DNA of 64,000 bases, taken from assembly GCA_903911355.1 (NCBI GenBank), contig CAIWDD010000001.1, forward strand, positions 186,001-250,000, written 5' to 3'. Position 1 is the stretch's first letter, and every line of letters starts with the position of its first letter. The notes beneath the pieces were generated by a model. It was not told where the DNA came from. It saw nothing but the letters and a program-made list of their open reading frames with translations, and did not search any database. Shown one piece after another: positions 46,606 to 56,900 of the stretch. This DNA is from an uncultured Nodularia sp. (lineage in GTDB: Bacteria > Cyanobacteriota > Cyanobacteriia > Cyanobacteriales > Nostocaceae). Both the position numbers and the translations under genes were made by a program.

Positions 46606-47535
46606 CTAAGCCATATTTCCTATAACTAGCCTAGCAACCCAAAATAGGGTAAGCATAGCGATCGCCAGCCAATCTCTAGCCCTCAGACGTAATTCATGCC
46701 ATTTGACTTGATGCTCACTAGGACTAGTGAACCCCCGCACCATCATAGCGTTAGCCATTTGTTCGGCTCGTAGCAGGAGATTTTTTAACAGTCTCTGTGC
46801 TACGATCATCCAAACTTGAGCTGCTCTTTTCCAGCCCAGTTTTTTCCAATTAATCGCCCTAGTCATTACAGAGCGAATTAAATTCTGCACCTCTTCCAGA
46901 ACTAGGGGGATAAATCGCAAGGACAAAGTTAAGGTGAGGGTAATTTCAGTTACCGGCACTTTCAACCTTGCCAAGGGCTGCATTAAACTTTCTATAGCAG
47001 TGGTGATTTCTTCGGGTGCGGTTGTCAGTAGATAGAGGTTACTGCTATAAATCACAGTAAATATAATTGTACTGACTCTAATAGCCAAATCAATTGAGCG
47101 ACGAGTTACCCTAACGGGCCCTTGATGAAATAGAATGTAGCTGTATTTTTTGTTTTCCTGTGTTGGTACTGAAACAATCTCGGCGTTATTACTGGTACTT
47201 CCTGGAGGAATTAATATCTGTTCCCTAGCGGGTAAACGCTGCTGATAGCTTACACCCAGACCATCGGGACTAATACTAATAATCGCAAAAACAAACACAG
47301 ACAATGTTAACAGCCATACCATTTGCTGTTTCCAGACTCGCTGGGGTATTCTGGCCATTACAGTCAAAATAATTAACAGTGCAACTAGTAGTATTCGCCA
47401 CTCGTTATTAGCAAAGGTGTAGCTAGTGAGAAAACTCATCAACCAACCAATTTTCACCCGTGCATCGAGTTTGTGTAGCCAAGTTTGCGGCTGTTCTAGA
47501 TACAGTCCAAGGGGTAGCGATCGCAATAAGTCCAT
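46606..47535 (-). CDS. ECF transporter T component, CbiQ/EcfT family
   Basis: Membrane coupling subunit of an energy-coupling-factor (vitamin or metal) importer. About five membrane segments and the two cytosolic AxR-type coupling motifs that bind the ATPases: one near TRAINWKKLG and one in LLRAEQMANAMMVRGFTSP. 309 aa. No ATPase (EcfA/CbiO) or substrate-binding S component is in the window, so the substrate is unknown. Placed between der and pipX on the same strand, a conserved cyanobacterial neighbourhood by my recollection. Confidence 0.87.
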   Translation of the reverse strand: MDLLRSLPLGLYLEQPQTWLHKLDARVKIGWLMSFLTSYTFANNEWRILLVALLIILTVMARIPQRVWKQQMVWLLTLSVFVFAIISISPDGLGVSYQQRLPAREQILIPPGSTSNNAEIVSVPTQENKKYSYILFHQGPVRVTRRSIDLAIRVSTIIFTVIYSSNLYLLTTAPEEITTAIESLMQPLARLKVPVTEITLTLTLSLRFIPLVLEEVQNLIRSVMTRAINWKKLGWKRAAQVWMIVAQRLLKNLLLRAEQMANAMMVRGFTSPSEHQVKWHELRLRARDWLAIAMLTLFWVARLVIGNMA

Positions 47536-47624
47536 TTATCAGTGCTAAGTAGTAGAGAGTCAGGCTTGATATTGACTATTTTGGCCTGACATAGGCGAAA
47601 TTTAACCCTGAGAAGATGTTAAAC

Positions 47625-48989
47625 TTATTTGACACGAGTTGCTCTGTTGACGCTACCTAGTTCCATCTCTCGGACTTTTTTACTGCGCCAAATTAACCGG
47701 ATAGGTGTACCTTTAAATCCTAATTGTTGGCGGAATTGCCGTTCAATGTAGCGGCGGTAATTGTCATTAAAGCGTTTAGCTTCGTTGACGAATAGGGCGA
47801 TAGTTGGCGGTTGCACCGCCACTTGAGTACCATAATAAATTTTACCTTGACGACCGCCACGTGTAGCCGGGGGTGAATGCCAACTTACAGCATCTGTGAG
47901 GACTTCGTTAATTACAGAGGTAGTTACACGGCGTTTGTGGGACTCAGCAGCTTCATTCACCAAGTCTAAAATCTTATTTACCCGTTGTCCTGTGGAAGCA
48001 CTAACAAATATAGTTTCTGCCCATTCTGTAAAATGTAACCGGGCTTCGAGACTCTTTTCGTAGTCGTAAATAGTGTATGAATCTTTTTCGATGGCATCCC
48101 ATTTGTTCACGACGATTATACAAGCTCGACCCTCGTCGATAATCCGCCCGGCTAATTTTTGGTCTTGGTCTGTGACTCCATCTAAAGCATCAACCACTAA
48201 TAAAACCACATCGGCGCGGCGAATGGCCTTAAAAGCACGGTTAATACTAAAGAACTCTGTACCGTATTCTATTTGTTTTTTTCTGCGAATGCCGGCGGTG
48301 TCAATCAAGCGATAAATTTGCCCATTGCGTTCAACCACGGTATCAATAGCATCGCGGGTTGTGCCGGAAATAGGGCTAACAATTGATCTTTCTTCTCCCA
48401 CAAAAGCATTTAATAAACTGGATTTACCCACATTGGGGCGGCCGATAATCGCCACCTTAATCTCGTTAGTTTCTTCTACTTCCGTGACCATGGGGATGTG
48501 AGTAATTAACTCATCGAGTAGTTCCCCAGTACCACTACCATGAATTGCTGAGATAGGGAAAGGTTCCCCCAACCCTAAAGACCAAAATTCAGATGCTTGA
48601 ATTGCGCCTTGTTCTGGGGATTCACATTTGTTCACAGCCAGTAACGCCGGTACTGGTTGCTGACGTAACCATGTAGCAATTTCTTGATCTGAACCTGTGA
48701 GGCCAGTTTGACCATCTACAACAAAAATTGCCGCACTGGCTTGTGAGAGTGCGGTGAGTGCCTGTTGGCGAATTAGGGGCAGAAATTCCGTATCATCGTT
48801 AAATACTAAGCCCCCTGTATCTACAACGATAAAATCCCGATCGCGCCAGTAAGATGGCATATAAGTGCGATCGCGCGTTACACCCGGTTCATCGTGGACA
48901 ATCGCCGTTTGCTCCCCGGCGAGACGATTAACCAGGGTAGACTTGCCCACATTCGGGCGACCGATAATAGCAACAATTGGCAGTCCCAT
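47625..48989 (-). CDS. der: Ribosome-biogenesis GTPase Der (EngA)
   Basis: Tandem-GTPase factor for 50S assembly. Two G domains, each with GRPNVGKS (near residues 9 and 185), DTGG/DTAG and NKCE/NKWD motifs, then a C-terminal KH-like domain ([24 protein letters not shown]). 454 aa, complete. First gene of a co-oriented series der-cbiQ-pipX-pipY-sepF-proC on the minus strand. Monocistronic transcription is possible, as the 89-bp gap to cbiQ would fit a promoter. Confidence 0.97.
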   Translation of the reverse strand: MGLPIVAIIGRPNVGKSTLVNRLAGEQTAIVHDEPGVTRDRTYMPSYWRDRDFIVVDTGGLVFNDDTEFLPLIRQQALTALSQASAAIFVVDGQTGLTGSDQEIATWLRQQPVPALLAVNKCESPEQGAIQASEFWSLGLGEPFPISAIHGSGTGELLDELITHIPMVTEVEETNEIKVAIIGRPNVGKSSLLNAFVGEERSIVSPISGTTRDAIDTVVERNGQIYRLIDTAGIRRKKQIEYGTEFFSINRAFKAIRRADVVLLVVDALDGVTDQDQKLAGRIIDEGRACIIVVNKWDAIEKDSYTIYDYEKSLEARLHFTEWAETIFVSASTGQRVNKILDLVNEAAESHKRRVTTSVINEVLTDAVSWHSPPATRGGRQGKIYYGTQVAVQPPTIALFVNEAKRFNDNYRRYIERQFRQQLGFKGTPIRLIWRSKKVREMELGSVNRATRVK

Positions 48990-49152
48990 AAAACCAGGGT
49001 GAGTGAGAGTAATAGGGTATTATATCATTTATTTATTGTAATCATTTTCAGTTCTGATGTAGTTGATCGAGGCTGATGTGGTGTTTTGAGTCAGAACTAC
49101 CGATTAATAAGCTTATAATTATAATCCTACCATAAACAGCTTGGCATTATCT

Positions 49153-49878
49153 ATGAGTCGTTCAGCCCCCTATCAACCTTTGTTGTTGCGAGTTCTCCAT
49201 GGTATTAATGGAATTTTGGTCATTACTTCCATCATTACTGGATTCCTAGTTTACAATACATTCGATGGCAGATTTGGCCAAGTCCTGATTCCTAGAATTG
49301 ATCCAATTCAAGATATTCATGGAACTGTAGCTTTGTTCTTTTTACTGTTATTACCAGCTTTTGTACTTTATAGCTTTCATGCGGGAGAAAGACGCCTATT
49401 ACAACCAGACTCCATACAAAATTTAACACAGGTTGGTCAACCTATTTTGTGGGTAAGTTTACAACGCATTATCAATACTCTGATGTTGCTGTCCTCGGTT
49501 TTGGCGGTAATATCTGGCAGAATGATGAAAGAGGAATGGCTACCTACAAGAGAACTTGATCACTTATGGTATTACTGCCATCTGATAGCTTGGGTAATTA
49601 TGGTTTGTTCTTTAGCGATTCATATTTTGATGTCTGCTAAAGTAGGTGGTGCGCCATTGTTACTATCAATGTGGTCATGGAAATTCCGCCCAGGAGATAG
49701 TCCGAAAAACTGGTATAGTCGTTTGCGTAGTTGGTTGGGGAATTTTCCCCTTAATAATTTCAGTAACCAAATTAACCAGTTAATACAGAGTAATTTTTCC
49801 CTGAGAATTATTGAGGGTGTTGTGTTGCTTGGAATTATAGCGGCATTTGTGTTGCCACTGGTTTTCTCTGGTGGATAA
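49153..49878 (+). CDS. Cytochrome b561-like membrane protein
   Basis: Four to five membrane segments with His residues placed for two b hemes: LLRVLHGINGIL (helix 1), IQDIHGTVALFF (helix 2), LWYYCHLIAWVIMVCSLAIHILM (helix 4, two His). This resembles the cytochrome b561 / Ni-Fe-hydrogenase b-subunit type that passes electrons through the membrane. 241 aa from the ATG at 49153; a TTG four codons upstream is the longer alternative. Partner redox protein not adjacent. A polar insert (RPGDSPKNWYSRLRSW) lies between helices 4 and 5. Confidence 0.83.
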   Translation: MSRSAPYQPLLLRVLHGINGILVITSIITGFLVYNTFDGRFGQVLIPRIDPIQDIHGTVALFFLLLLPAFVLYSFHAGERRLLQPDSIQNLTQVGQPILWVSLQRIINTLMLLSSVLAVISGRMMKEEWLPTRELDHLWYYCHLIAWVIMVCSLAIHILMSAKVGGAPLLLSMWSWKFRPGDSPKNWYSRLRSWLGNFPLNNFSNQINQLIQSNFSLRIIEGVVLLGIIAAFVLPLVFSGG

Positions 49879-49980
49879 TAAATATTATCGCAAAAATATT
49901 TACTATTGAGCATATTCGCCAAAGAATCCTCTGACTAAAGCCAGAGGAAGGAAAATAACTATGTCTAAAATTTGACAATT

Positions 49981-50616
49981 TTACTTTTGATTTAGAGCAA
50001 CTCTTAACTGACTCAGCAGATGATTAACGGCGGTAAAACTTGGGTTTTTCGCCAATGCTTGCAGAACTACGGGGCTACTTTCCTGCACAATTTGATTATA
50101 TGCAGTCAGAGCATCATTAAACTTATTAATATCCACATTTTGGTCTGGTCCTGTGAGTTCACTTAAAGCATTTACCAGTGATGTTACTGGTGATGGTGAC
50201 ACTTCTAAACTCACTATAGAAGATTTGACCTGATCTACATTATCTCCACCCTGCAAGATATATTCAATGGAATCAGAGGGCGTATTTTTAGCCAGACTTG
50301 CACTGAGTAGATGATCGAGAACTGCATTTAAATCATTCTGAACTTCCGGGGAGACCCTCAAAACTCCCGCCGAAAAATTACCATCATTAACAACTTGAAC
50401 ATTAACGCCGGATGCCGGTACAATGTCACCCATTGAGGAAGCAGAATCTATACCAGTTCCCGGTACAATCTCCTTATCTCCAATTAAAGAGGCAGAATCT
50501 GGAGAACTACCCGGTACAATCTCCTTACCAGCATAGGCTCTATGAGGCGCAGCCGCCAGATAAGTAAAACAAGCCAATGCTACCGCCAAATTTAGCAAGA
50601 ATGTTTGTTTCTTCAT
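49981..50616 (-). CDS. Secreted protein with EIVPG repeats, unknown function
   Basis: 211 aa. Signal peptide (MKKQTFLLNLAVALACFTYLAAAP..AYA), then two near-copies of an 18-20-residue unit (KEIVPGSSPDSASLIGD, KEIVPGTGIDSASSMGD) and a third partial copy (IVPASG), then a helical C-terminal domain (residues about 85-210). No enzyme motif. It is 24 bp downstream of a predicted outer-membrane beta-barrel gene, so both are likely exported together. No close family recalled. Confidence 0.7.
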   Translation of the reverse strand: MKKQTFLLNLAVALACFTYLAAAPHRAYAGKEIVPGSSPDSASLIGDKEIVPGTGIDSASSMGDIVPASGVNVQVVNDGNFSAGVLRVSPEVQNDLNAVLDHLLSASLAKNTPSDSIEYILQGGDNVDQVKSSIVSLEVSPSPVTSLVNALSELTGPDQNVDINKFNDALTAYNQIVQESSPVVLQALAKNPSFTAVNHLLSQLRVALNQK

Positions 50617-50640
50617 GATTTTTATGGTTGATGAAATTGC

Positions 50641-51999
50641 TTAAAACTTGAAACTGTACCCTGCACTCAGCGCAAAACCTAAGCCAGTATCAAAATTACG
50701 ACTAATGTCTGTCAGAAGAGCATTGATAACTATAGGTCTATTTCTGAAAGGAGCAATAGAGGTACCTATATTCAGACGATTTCCCGTCCAGCTACTGACT
50801 AGGGATGCTTCAGGTATGACTCTTAAACCTACACTCCCGAAAATATTAGCATTATTTCCCCCTGCGGCTCTTGCGCCTAGAGAACGAAAACCGCCGTTAC
50901 CAAAACCCACAGAAATAGTCAAAGGTAATTGATGATGTGGGTTATCTGGTTGTAGTAGAAACGCCCTAGTAACGACTCCATAAATAGTGTCTTTATTATC
51001 GGAAGATTCTCCCCATTTGAGAGCATTTGACCAACCCACGGCTACAGATGTACGGTCACGTAAGTATTTGTGGAGTTTTAACCCCATATAGCCGCTAGTA
51101 CCCACATCAAACTCTCCACCTTTAAAGTAAGTACCTCCAGAACTGGCAAAGTTAACATTAACTTCCAACCCTAGAGATTTCAATGGATCTCCTAACCCAA
51201 AACCAGCGGAGTAAGAGCCATCTCGAAAGCCATCGGAATCTTCCTCTAAAGGGAAAAGTAAACCAACACCAACATAGACCTGACCACCACTTGCACCATA
51301 ACCAGAAGGAGTACCAGCTGTTGAACCAGGGAAAGCCCTTCGCGGTTCAGTTTTGATGATGCTTTCTTGGGTGTTGATGATGGGATCAATTAATAGTTCT
51401 TGGCGTAATGTATCACTATTACTAGGGATATCCTCCTCAGGTGATGAAACTTCTACATCTGTGCTCAATTCTGGTTGTTTTTGCGACAGTAAATTAACTA
51501 AATTAGTTGGCTGTGGGATTTCTTCTGGTGATTTTCCATCAATATTATCGTGGTTGGATGCCAATAAAATTTGACTTGCGTTGATTTTGCTGGTTAGTAC
51601 ATTCTTAGATGAAAAACCAAGATTAGCAACAGAGGAATTCCTGATTCTTTCAATTTCAATTTTAACAGCTAAATCCTCACTGTTACTTGTGTGTAATTTA
51701 ACGGATTTATTACTTTTTCTTGATGTTAATAATCTTTCGCGGAGGGTGATATGTGACTTTTCGTTACCTGGGTATATTGATGATTTATGGCTATTTTCCC
51801 CAGAATCAACCTGATTTATTTGATTTGGTAAAATCATATTCTTCTGTGCATTATCCGCAGCAGATACAGACTTTATGGTAATAGCTGTCAAAATCAGAAG
51901 ACAACTTAGTAAGACTGTCCCTAAGTTACAAAAAACATAGTCAAGTCTAATAAATTTACAGATGTCATTACTATTGCTGGTTTTTTGTATCTTATACAT
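50641..51999 (-). CDS. Exported protein with C-terminal beta-barrel, probable outer-membrane
   Basis: I do not recognise the family. Signal-type segment near the N terminus (LGTVLLSCLLILTAITIKSVSA), a Ser/Asn-rich low-complexity middle (about residues 55-210), and a C-terminal part of about 240 residues with alternating polar and hydrophobic strands and many Gly/aromatic residues, ending in Phe (FALSAGYSFKF), the usual mark for outer-membrane insertion. Start is the ATG at 51999 (452 aa); a longer frame begins 16 codons upstream. Forms a two-gene unit with the EIVPG-repeat gene. Confidence 0.7.
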   Translation of the reverse strand: MYKIQKTSNSNDICKFIRLDYVFCNLGTVLLSCLLILTAITIKSVSAADNAQKNMILPNQINQVDSGENSHKSSIYPGNEKSHITLRERLLTSRKSNKSVKLHTSNSEDLAVKIEIERIRNSSVANLGFSSKNVLTSKINASQILLASNHDNIDGKSPEEIPQPTNLVNLLSQKQPELSTDVEVSSPEEDIPSNSDTLRQELLIDPIINTQESIIKTEPRRAFPGSTAGTPSGYGASGGQVYVGVGLLFPLEEDSDGFRDGSYSAGFGLGDPLKSLGLEVNVNFASSGGTYFKGGEFDVGTSGYMGLKLHKYLRDRTSVAVGWSNALKWGESSDNKDTIYGVVTRAFLLQPDNPHHQLPLTISVGFGNGGFRSLGARAAGGNNANIFGSVGLRVIPEASLVSSWTGNRLNIGTSIAPFRNRPIVINALLTDISRNFDTGLGFALSAGYSFKF

Positions 52000-52680
52000 C
52001 ACAATATTGGTGAGATATTTACAGCATATTGCTTTGTTTGTTATCACAAAGACATGATGAACCAGCCCTGAGCGTTAGCGGCGCGTTTAGTAGATAAGCT
52101 ACAGGTTCATAGATTTAGACAGACTAACACAGATAAATTTGTAATTTATATGGATGAAAAATGTTAGATTAATCTTTATTTTTTGTTCAAAGTAAATTTA
52201 TATAAGCCTTGTCATCTGTATTTAGATTTATATTTGTTGAATTACTGATTATTTCTGTAGCGGGGGTTACCTAATTTCATAATTTGAAGTTACCAAGGAT
52301 GCACACAATCAAGTTATCAAACTGCTGGTTATACAAAATAAATGTTTAATATCTGAAGAAAGTAAGATGATCTGCTTGCTCAATAATGCAAGCTGAAAAC
52401 CCTTGAATATACAGCTTATTTTATATGTTTGAGTTATACTCTTAGGGGGCAAGATGCTGACAGTTATACTGCTTATGTGTGTATCTTATCTGGATGAATT
52501 GTTTTCATGCACCAGGCGCAAGGGTAAGATTTTTGTGGGGTTTTGAAACTCCCTACGCCTAACACAGGGTCTAGTATTAGTGAGGTTTTTTGCTTTTGAG
52601 TACGAAAAAAGTAATACCCTATTCAACGCCTTAGTAGGAAAAGCTTTCTGGGGGTAACTGTAAGGGGAAAAAATAGAAGA
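52000..52680. other. Intergenic region, 681 bp
   Basis: Between the beta-barrel gene and the 3' end of the SrfB-like operon. AT-rich, no gene or RNA recognised. A modest hairpin GTGGGG / CTCCCTAC lies near 52535-52560 without a clear T-run on the minus strand. Confidence 0.4.
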
Positions 52681-53790
52681 CTAACGCAAAGAGCGAAATA
52701 TAACCCTTCCTGGGGTTTCTTCTTGATTAATGCTCGCATATACCCGCAGACAAGTTAATACTTCCCCCGGAACACCGCCACAGTTGAGTTGGAGATCATC
52801 TTTAGAGAAAGAACAGACATCGGCATAAAGTCCAGATAACTGCCGAATCCGCACATCATAACCCATATTCACCGCCGTTTGAGCCATTTTTTTTAAAATC
52901 CGTCGTGATTCTTGCTGTAAATTACCCCACCAGGAATAACGCTCGACGGGTGGGACAAATACTAAGGAGTGTATGGCCTCATCTATATCTATCCAGGCAC
53001 GCAGACTTAACAACTCATCAGAATTTGACTCGGCTTGTTGCAAACGCTGCCAGCGATCGCTTAAAGTGTTTATATATTGAATGCGTTGTTCTGGCTGGGA
53101 GTGCAAGGGCATAATATCAAAGGTAAACACAGTCTTTAAAGCATGATGTAAGTCTGGGTCTATTTCGGTAAATCTCAGGAACAGCTGCACAAAGCCAGCG
53201 ATACAGTATAAATTACCATACTGGTCGGTTGGGTTAACTCCCGTATTTAATAAGGCTTTCTCAGACAAAGATAACCCGGACGCTGTTACACTCCCCTTCA
53301 GTCCGGGATAAATTATTTGATCACGGCTAAAAGGAAGTTCAGCAACGTGTAAATTATCTGGTAGTGCGCCTACTTGTTCAGCTAAATCTAAGGCGCGCGA
53401 TCGCCAAGCTGTGGCGATATTTTCGGGAACTCGCAGCAGTTGGCGGTGAATTTCGTTCCATAGGTCAGCATCGGTTTGGCTTTGTAGTTCAGCAGTACCT
53501 AAATATAACTTTAGTTCGGCATCAGCATTAAAAACCGACCGCAGATGAGTCAATTTTAACTCAGTTGGGAGAAATATCATGGCGATCGCATCTTCTGGGG
53601 TAGAATCTGGCGGTGCTTGCAATAAGGCGGAGATTTCCCGTAATAACTCCTCACATATTTGAGTACCGGGGTCGAGGGGAAATTCTGAGATAGCTTGAGT
53701 TAAAGTCGCCTCTAGTCCACGTAAACTAAATTTAAGTAATTTAGCCAACTCTGACCCTTGTATTGCTAATAACTGGCGTAATTGCTGCAT
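52681..53790 (-). CDS. Third gene of the SrfB-like operon, unknown function, 369 aa
   Basis: No family recognised. Soluble, mostly helical with no membrane segment or signal; an N-terminal helix pair (MQQLRQLLAIQGSELAKLLKF), a central part with LPFSRDQIIYPGLKGSV, and a C-terminal alpha/beta part. Start taken at the ATG at 53790; a longer frame begins 31 codons upstream in sequence unlike the rest. Same strand as the two large genes upstream, 135 bp after the Hsp70-like gene, so probably the third member of one operon. Could be a SrfA-like third component, but the sequence gives no direct proof. Confidence 0.7.
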   Translation of the reverse strand: MQQLRQLLAIQGSELAKLLKFSLRGLEATLTQAISEFPLDPGTQICEELLREISALLQAPPDSTPEDAIAMIFLPTELKLTHLRSVFNADAELKLYLGTAELQSQTDADLWNEIHRQLLRVPENIATAWRSRALDLAEQVGALPDNLHVAELPFSRDQIIYPGLKGSVTASGLSLSEKALLNTGVNPTDQYGNLYCIAGFVQLFLRFTEIDPDLHHALKTVFTFDIMPLHSQPEQRIQYINTLSDRWQRLQQAESNSDELLSLRAWIDIDEAIHSLVFVPPVERYSWWGNLQQESRRILKKMAQTAVNMGYDVRIRQLSGLYADVCSFSKDDLQLNCGGVPGEVLTCLRVYASINQEETPGRVIFRSLR

Positions 53791-53925
53791 GAGTATTAAT
53801 ACTAAAACTGATGATAGCGTTTCAAACCCCACCCCAACCCTCTGGTTATCAAGCAGAGGGAGCAAGAGGTGAAATATTATCAAACTCAGATGCTCCCGTC
53901 AAAGTACCTACTCAACCGAGGAAGT

Positions 53926-56900
53926 TTAATGTACACCACAAAAAGGGTCGCGTTCCTTATCCACTTCGTTAGGTTGTAGTTCTAATTCGGCCTGATAAAC
54001 ACATCCTGGCTGTTTAAGACATTCTTGACTAGTGGAGGTCCAATAGGGAACCTCCCCGGCGTGTATTCTCAGAAAACCTTTGTTATCAAGAGTCACGTAA
54101 TATTTACAAGGGTAATTGGTGGCGACATCCGGTTTACTTAATGCACCGATGCGGATCCATTTTTTGGTGTTAGTGGTGGTATCTGTTTGATAAATATAAA
54201 ATGTGTGCTGACGGCTTTGGGGAAAGGGAGGTAAAGGGTGACTGACTAAACCGGGTTGTGACTGCTGTTCCCCATGATGGACATAGTGAAATTCTCGCAA
54301 AAATTGACTATTATCTTTTCCTGCTTCAAAAACTAAATGATAGGCGTTGGGCTGGTCAACAGTTGCTGACTCAATCACATTGACTGCAATATCACCATCA
54401 CTTAAGTTGTGCTTGGGACTTTCTAAGGCAATATTCCACTTTAACTTACCATCAGCAAATAGGGCTGCTGTTTCGGAAGCTGCTAATAGTGCAGCACTTA
54501 CATCAATACCAGGAAGGTCAATTAAATAATGGGGGTTCCCTTGACAAAGTAAAACCCTAAATTCTAGAGTTTGGTCAATTTCAAATTGAACTTTGATTTT
54601 TTTGAGAAACTCAGTTTCTGACATTCCTAGTTTTTGCATCAGGTTTTTACCGTCAAAGCTCCCCCACAGTCGTAAGTCTCCCTCCTCGTAGTCTTGGCGG
54701 TAAATAATATTAATTAATTGTATCCCTTGCCATTCTGTGCGTACTTTGGCGGCTGTTTCTGTGGGACTGATTTGATAAAGTTCCTGTCCAGCTTTGAATA
54801 TGGTTAAAAGTTCGTTGCTTTGGGTTTTGCGTTTGAAGTTACAAGGTAGATAATAAAAGAGATTTTTCACGTCTATTTCTAACTGATTTGCTCCTTTGCG
54901 TAACAATTCCTTAGACTCTTCGGGGTCAAATCTCAGTCGGCGGAGTTTCTCAGCGTAGCAAGCACCGGCGGAGGTAGCGAGTTTTGTAAATTCCAAGACA
55001 AAGGTAATTCTTTCTGGGTTCCAGACGAAGTAAGGGGATTTACTAAATTCTTCGTAGATGTAGCGCTGTACCAATTCCAGGTTGCAAGTTTTACCAGATA
55101 AAATCAACCAGTCAACTTTATGAGTATTCCAAGCATCTATATTTTGCCCATGGAAACCCAGGCGACTTTCCATGAGTCCTTTAGCGATACCAATTCCCTC
55201 CTTAATAGTGGAAGCGGCGGCGCGTTCAAATTGTTCGCTGTCGATGATAACGCCAATATTATCAGGGGTTCTGACTTGAAATTTAATTCCACTTTGAGTG
55301 AGAAGTTCACAAATGTGAGTTTCGGAAATAGTAAAAGTTAAAAGATGATGCTCTGATTTTTGCCCCAGTTTGAGTTTAGCTGATTCAGCATGCTCCCAGA
55401 GAGTATAAAAGGTTTGTAGGCGCTGGGGTACTTGTTGCCATCTGGTGGGTAATACTTTCTCGGCAGTATCTAGGGCATCTTTATAAGCAGCATCACCATC
55501 AGGGTTTTCTTTATCTATACATTTTAATAAACTGCCACTTTGAAATTTTCCTTCTTCAAGAAAACGTTCATTTAATTCTGTGTTAATTAAATCTTCTAGC
55601 TTTTCGCTTTCGATGTCCCCTGTAGTTATTGCTGTTAACAAAAAGTCTGCGATCGCTAGTTTTAATAACCTAAATATTCGCAGGGTAATTAATTCACCGC
55701 CCAGCTGTAAATGACCTGATGATCCTAACAGTTTGGGAGTAAGTTTATAGTAACGTCCTCCTAATCCTCTATCTTCATGGTCTGCAAAGGTTGGGGTATT
55801 ATCTTCTAAAGTCAATTCAATCAAAGCTAAGTCTGTGGTTCCCCCGCCGATATCCAAAACGAGGACATTTTGCGACCATTTGTTTTCGACTTGACGACAA
55901 CGGGTTTTAAATGATTCAATGCCAATATTGAGATTACCACCAAATTCTCGCCATAAAAAGAAGATTGCGACTGAAACAGCCTCATCATAGGCGGTTTGGA
56001 CATCATCAATACCCAACTCTTCCACTAATTCTTTAACTTCCTTACGCACTAATGGGGGGGCGACAGTAGGGTAAGTTACAACAGCTGTAACGAAATCTCC
56101 ATCAGAAAACTTGCGCCTAGCGCGTTGGCGGTAATCTTCGGTTAAATCGATTAAATGGGCCCAAGCTGCTTGGATAAGTTGGTTAACATGAATTATTTCT
56201 TGCTGAGTATTTAAAATCACTGGAAAAGTGCGATCTTGTCCAAAGTAGCGCTTGGGTGAGTGGTGAAATCTGCTGATAATTTCTTTTAAAGAGACGCTGC
56301 TACCTTGGGCGATGGCTTTTTTTCTGTTATCCCTGGCTTCTCTACCCATCCGTAGTTGTAAATCTGTCAAGGTAAAGATTTCCAATTCGCTGGGTATTTC
56401 TGTATCACGGCGATTAATATCTAAGACGACGGGGATTAAGTTTTGGGATTCTAAAGTAGGTACACGAAAAACTTCATGGTATATTTGGTAAATTTTTTTG
56501 CTAGCGGCCCGCCGGAATTTCTCGCTGTTACCTAGACATAACTCTATTTGGCGAATTGCTTCTAAGAATCGCTCTTTTTGGTCAGTTTCAAAAACTGATG
56601 CTAGATTATGGGGTTCCATTTCTAGGTTTTTGCTCACATCAGCAATAAATTTCTCCCAGTCATGGGGGTTGACATCGGGTAAAGCTACCGATGGGGGGGA
56701 ACTCAACCACTCGGCCATGCGATGGCGTAACCTGATTTCTTGTTCCCTGGGTAAAATTTCGGCGATGGGAACCTCAATGGGATCAAAGAGTGTGACTGTA
56801 GAGTTGGATGTACCAAAATCCAATGCTAACCATCCAGGAAATCTTTTTTGTGGTTGGTTTTCAATATAGCTACTGGTTTCCGTGGGGGTGGTGACGGCTT

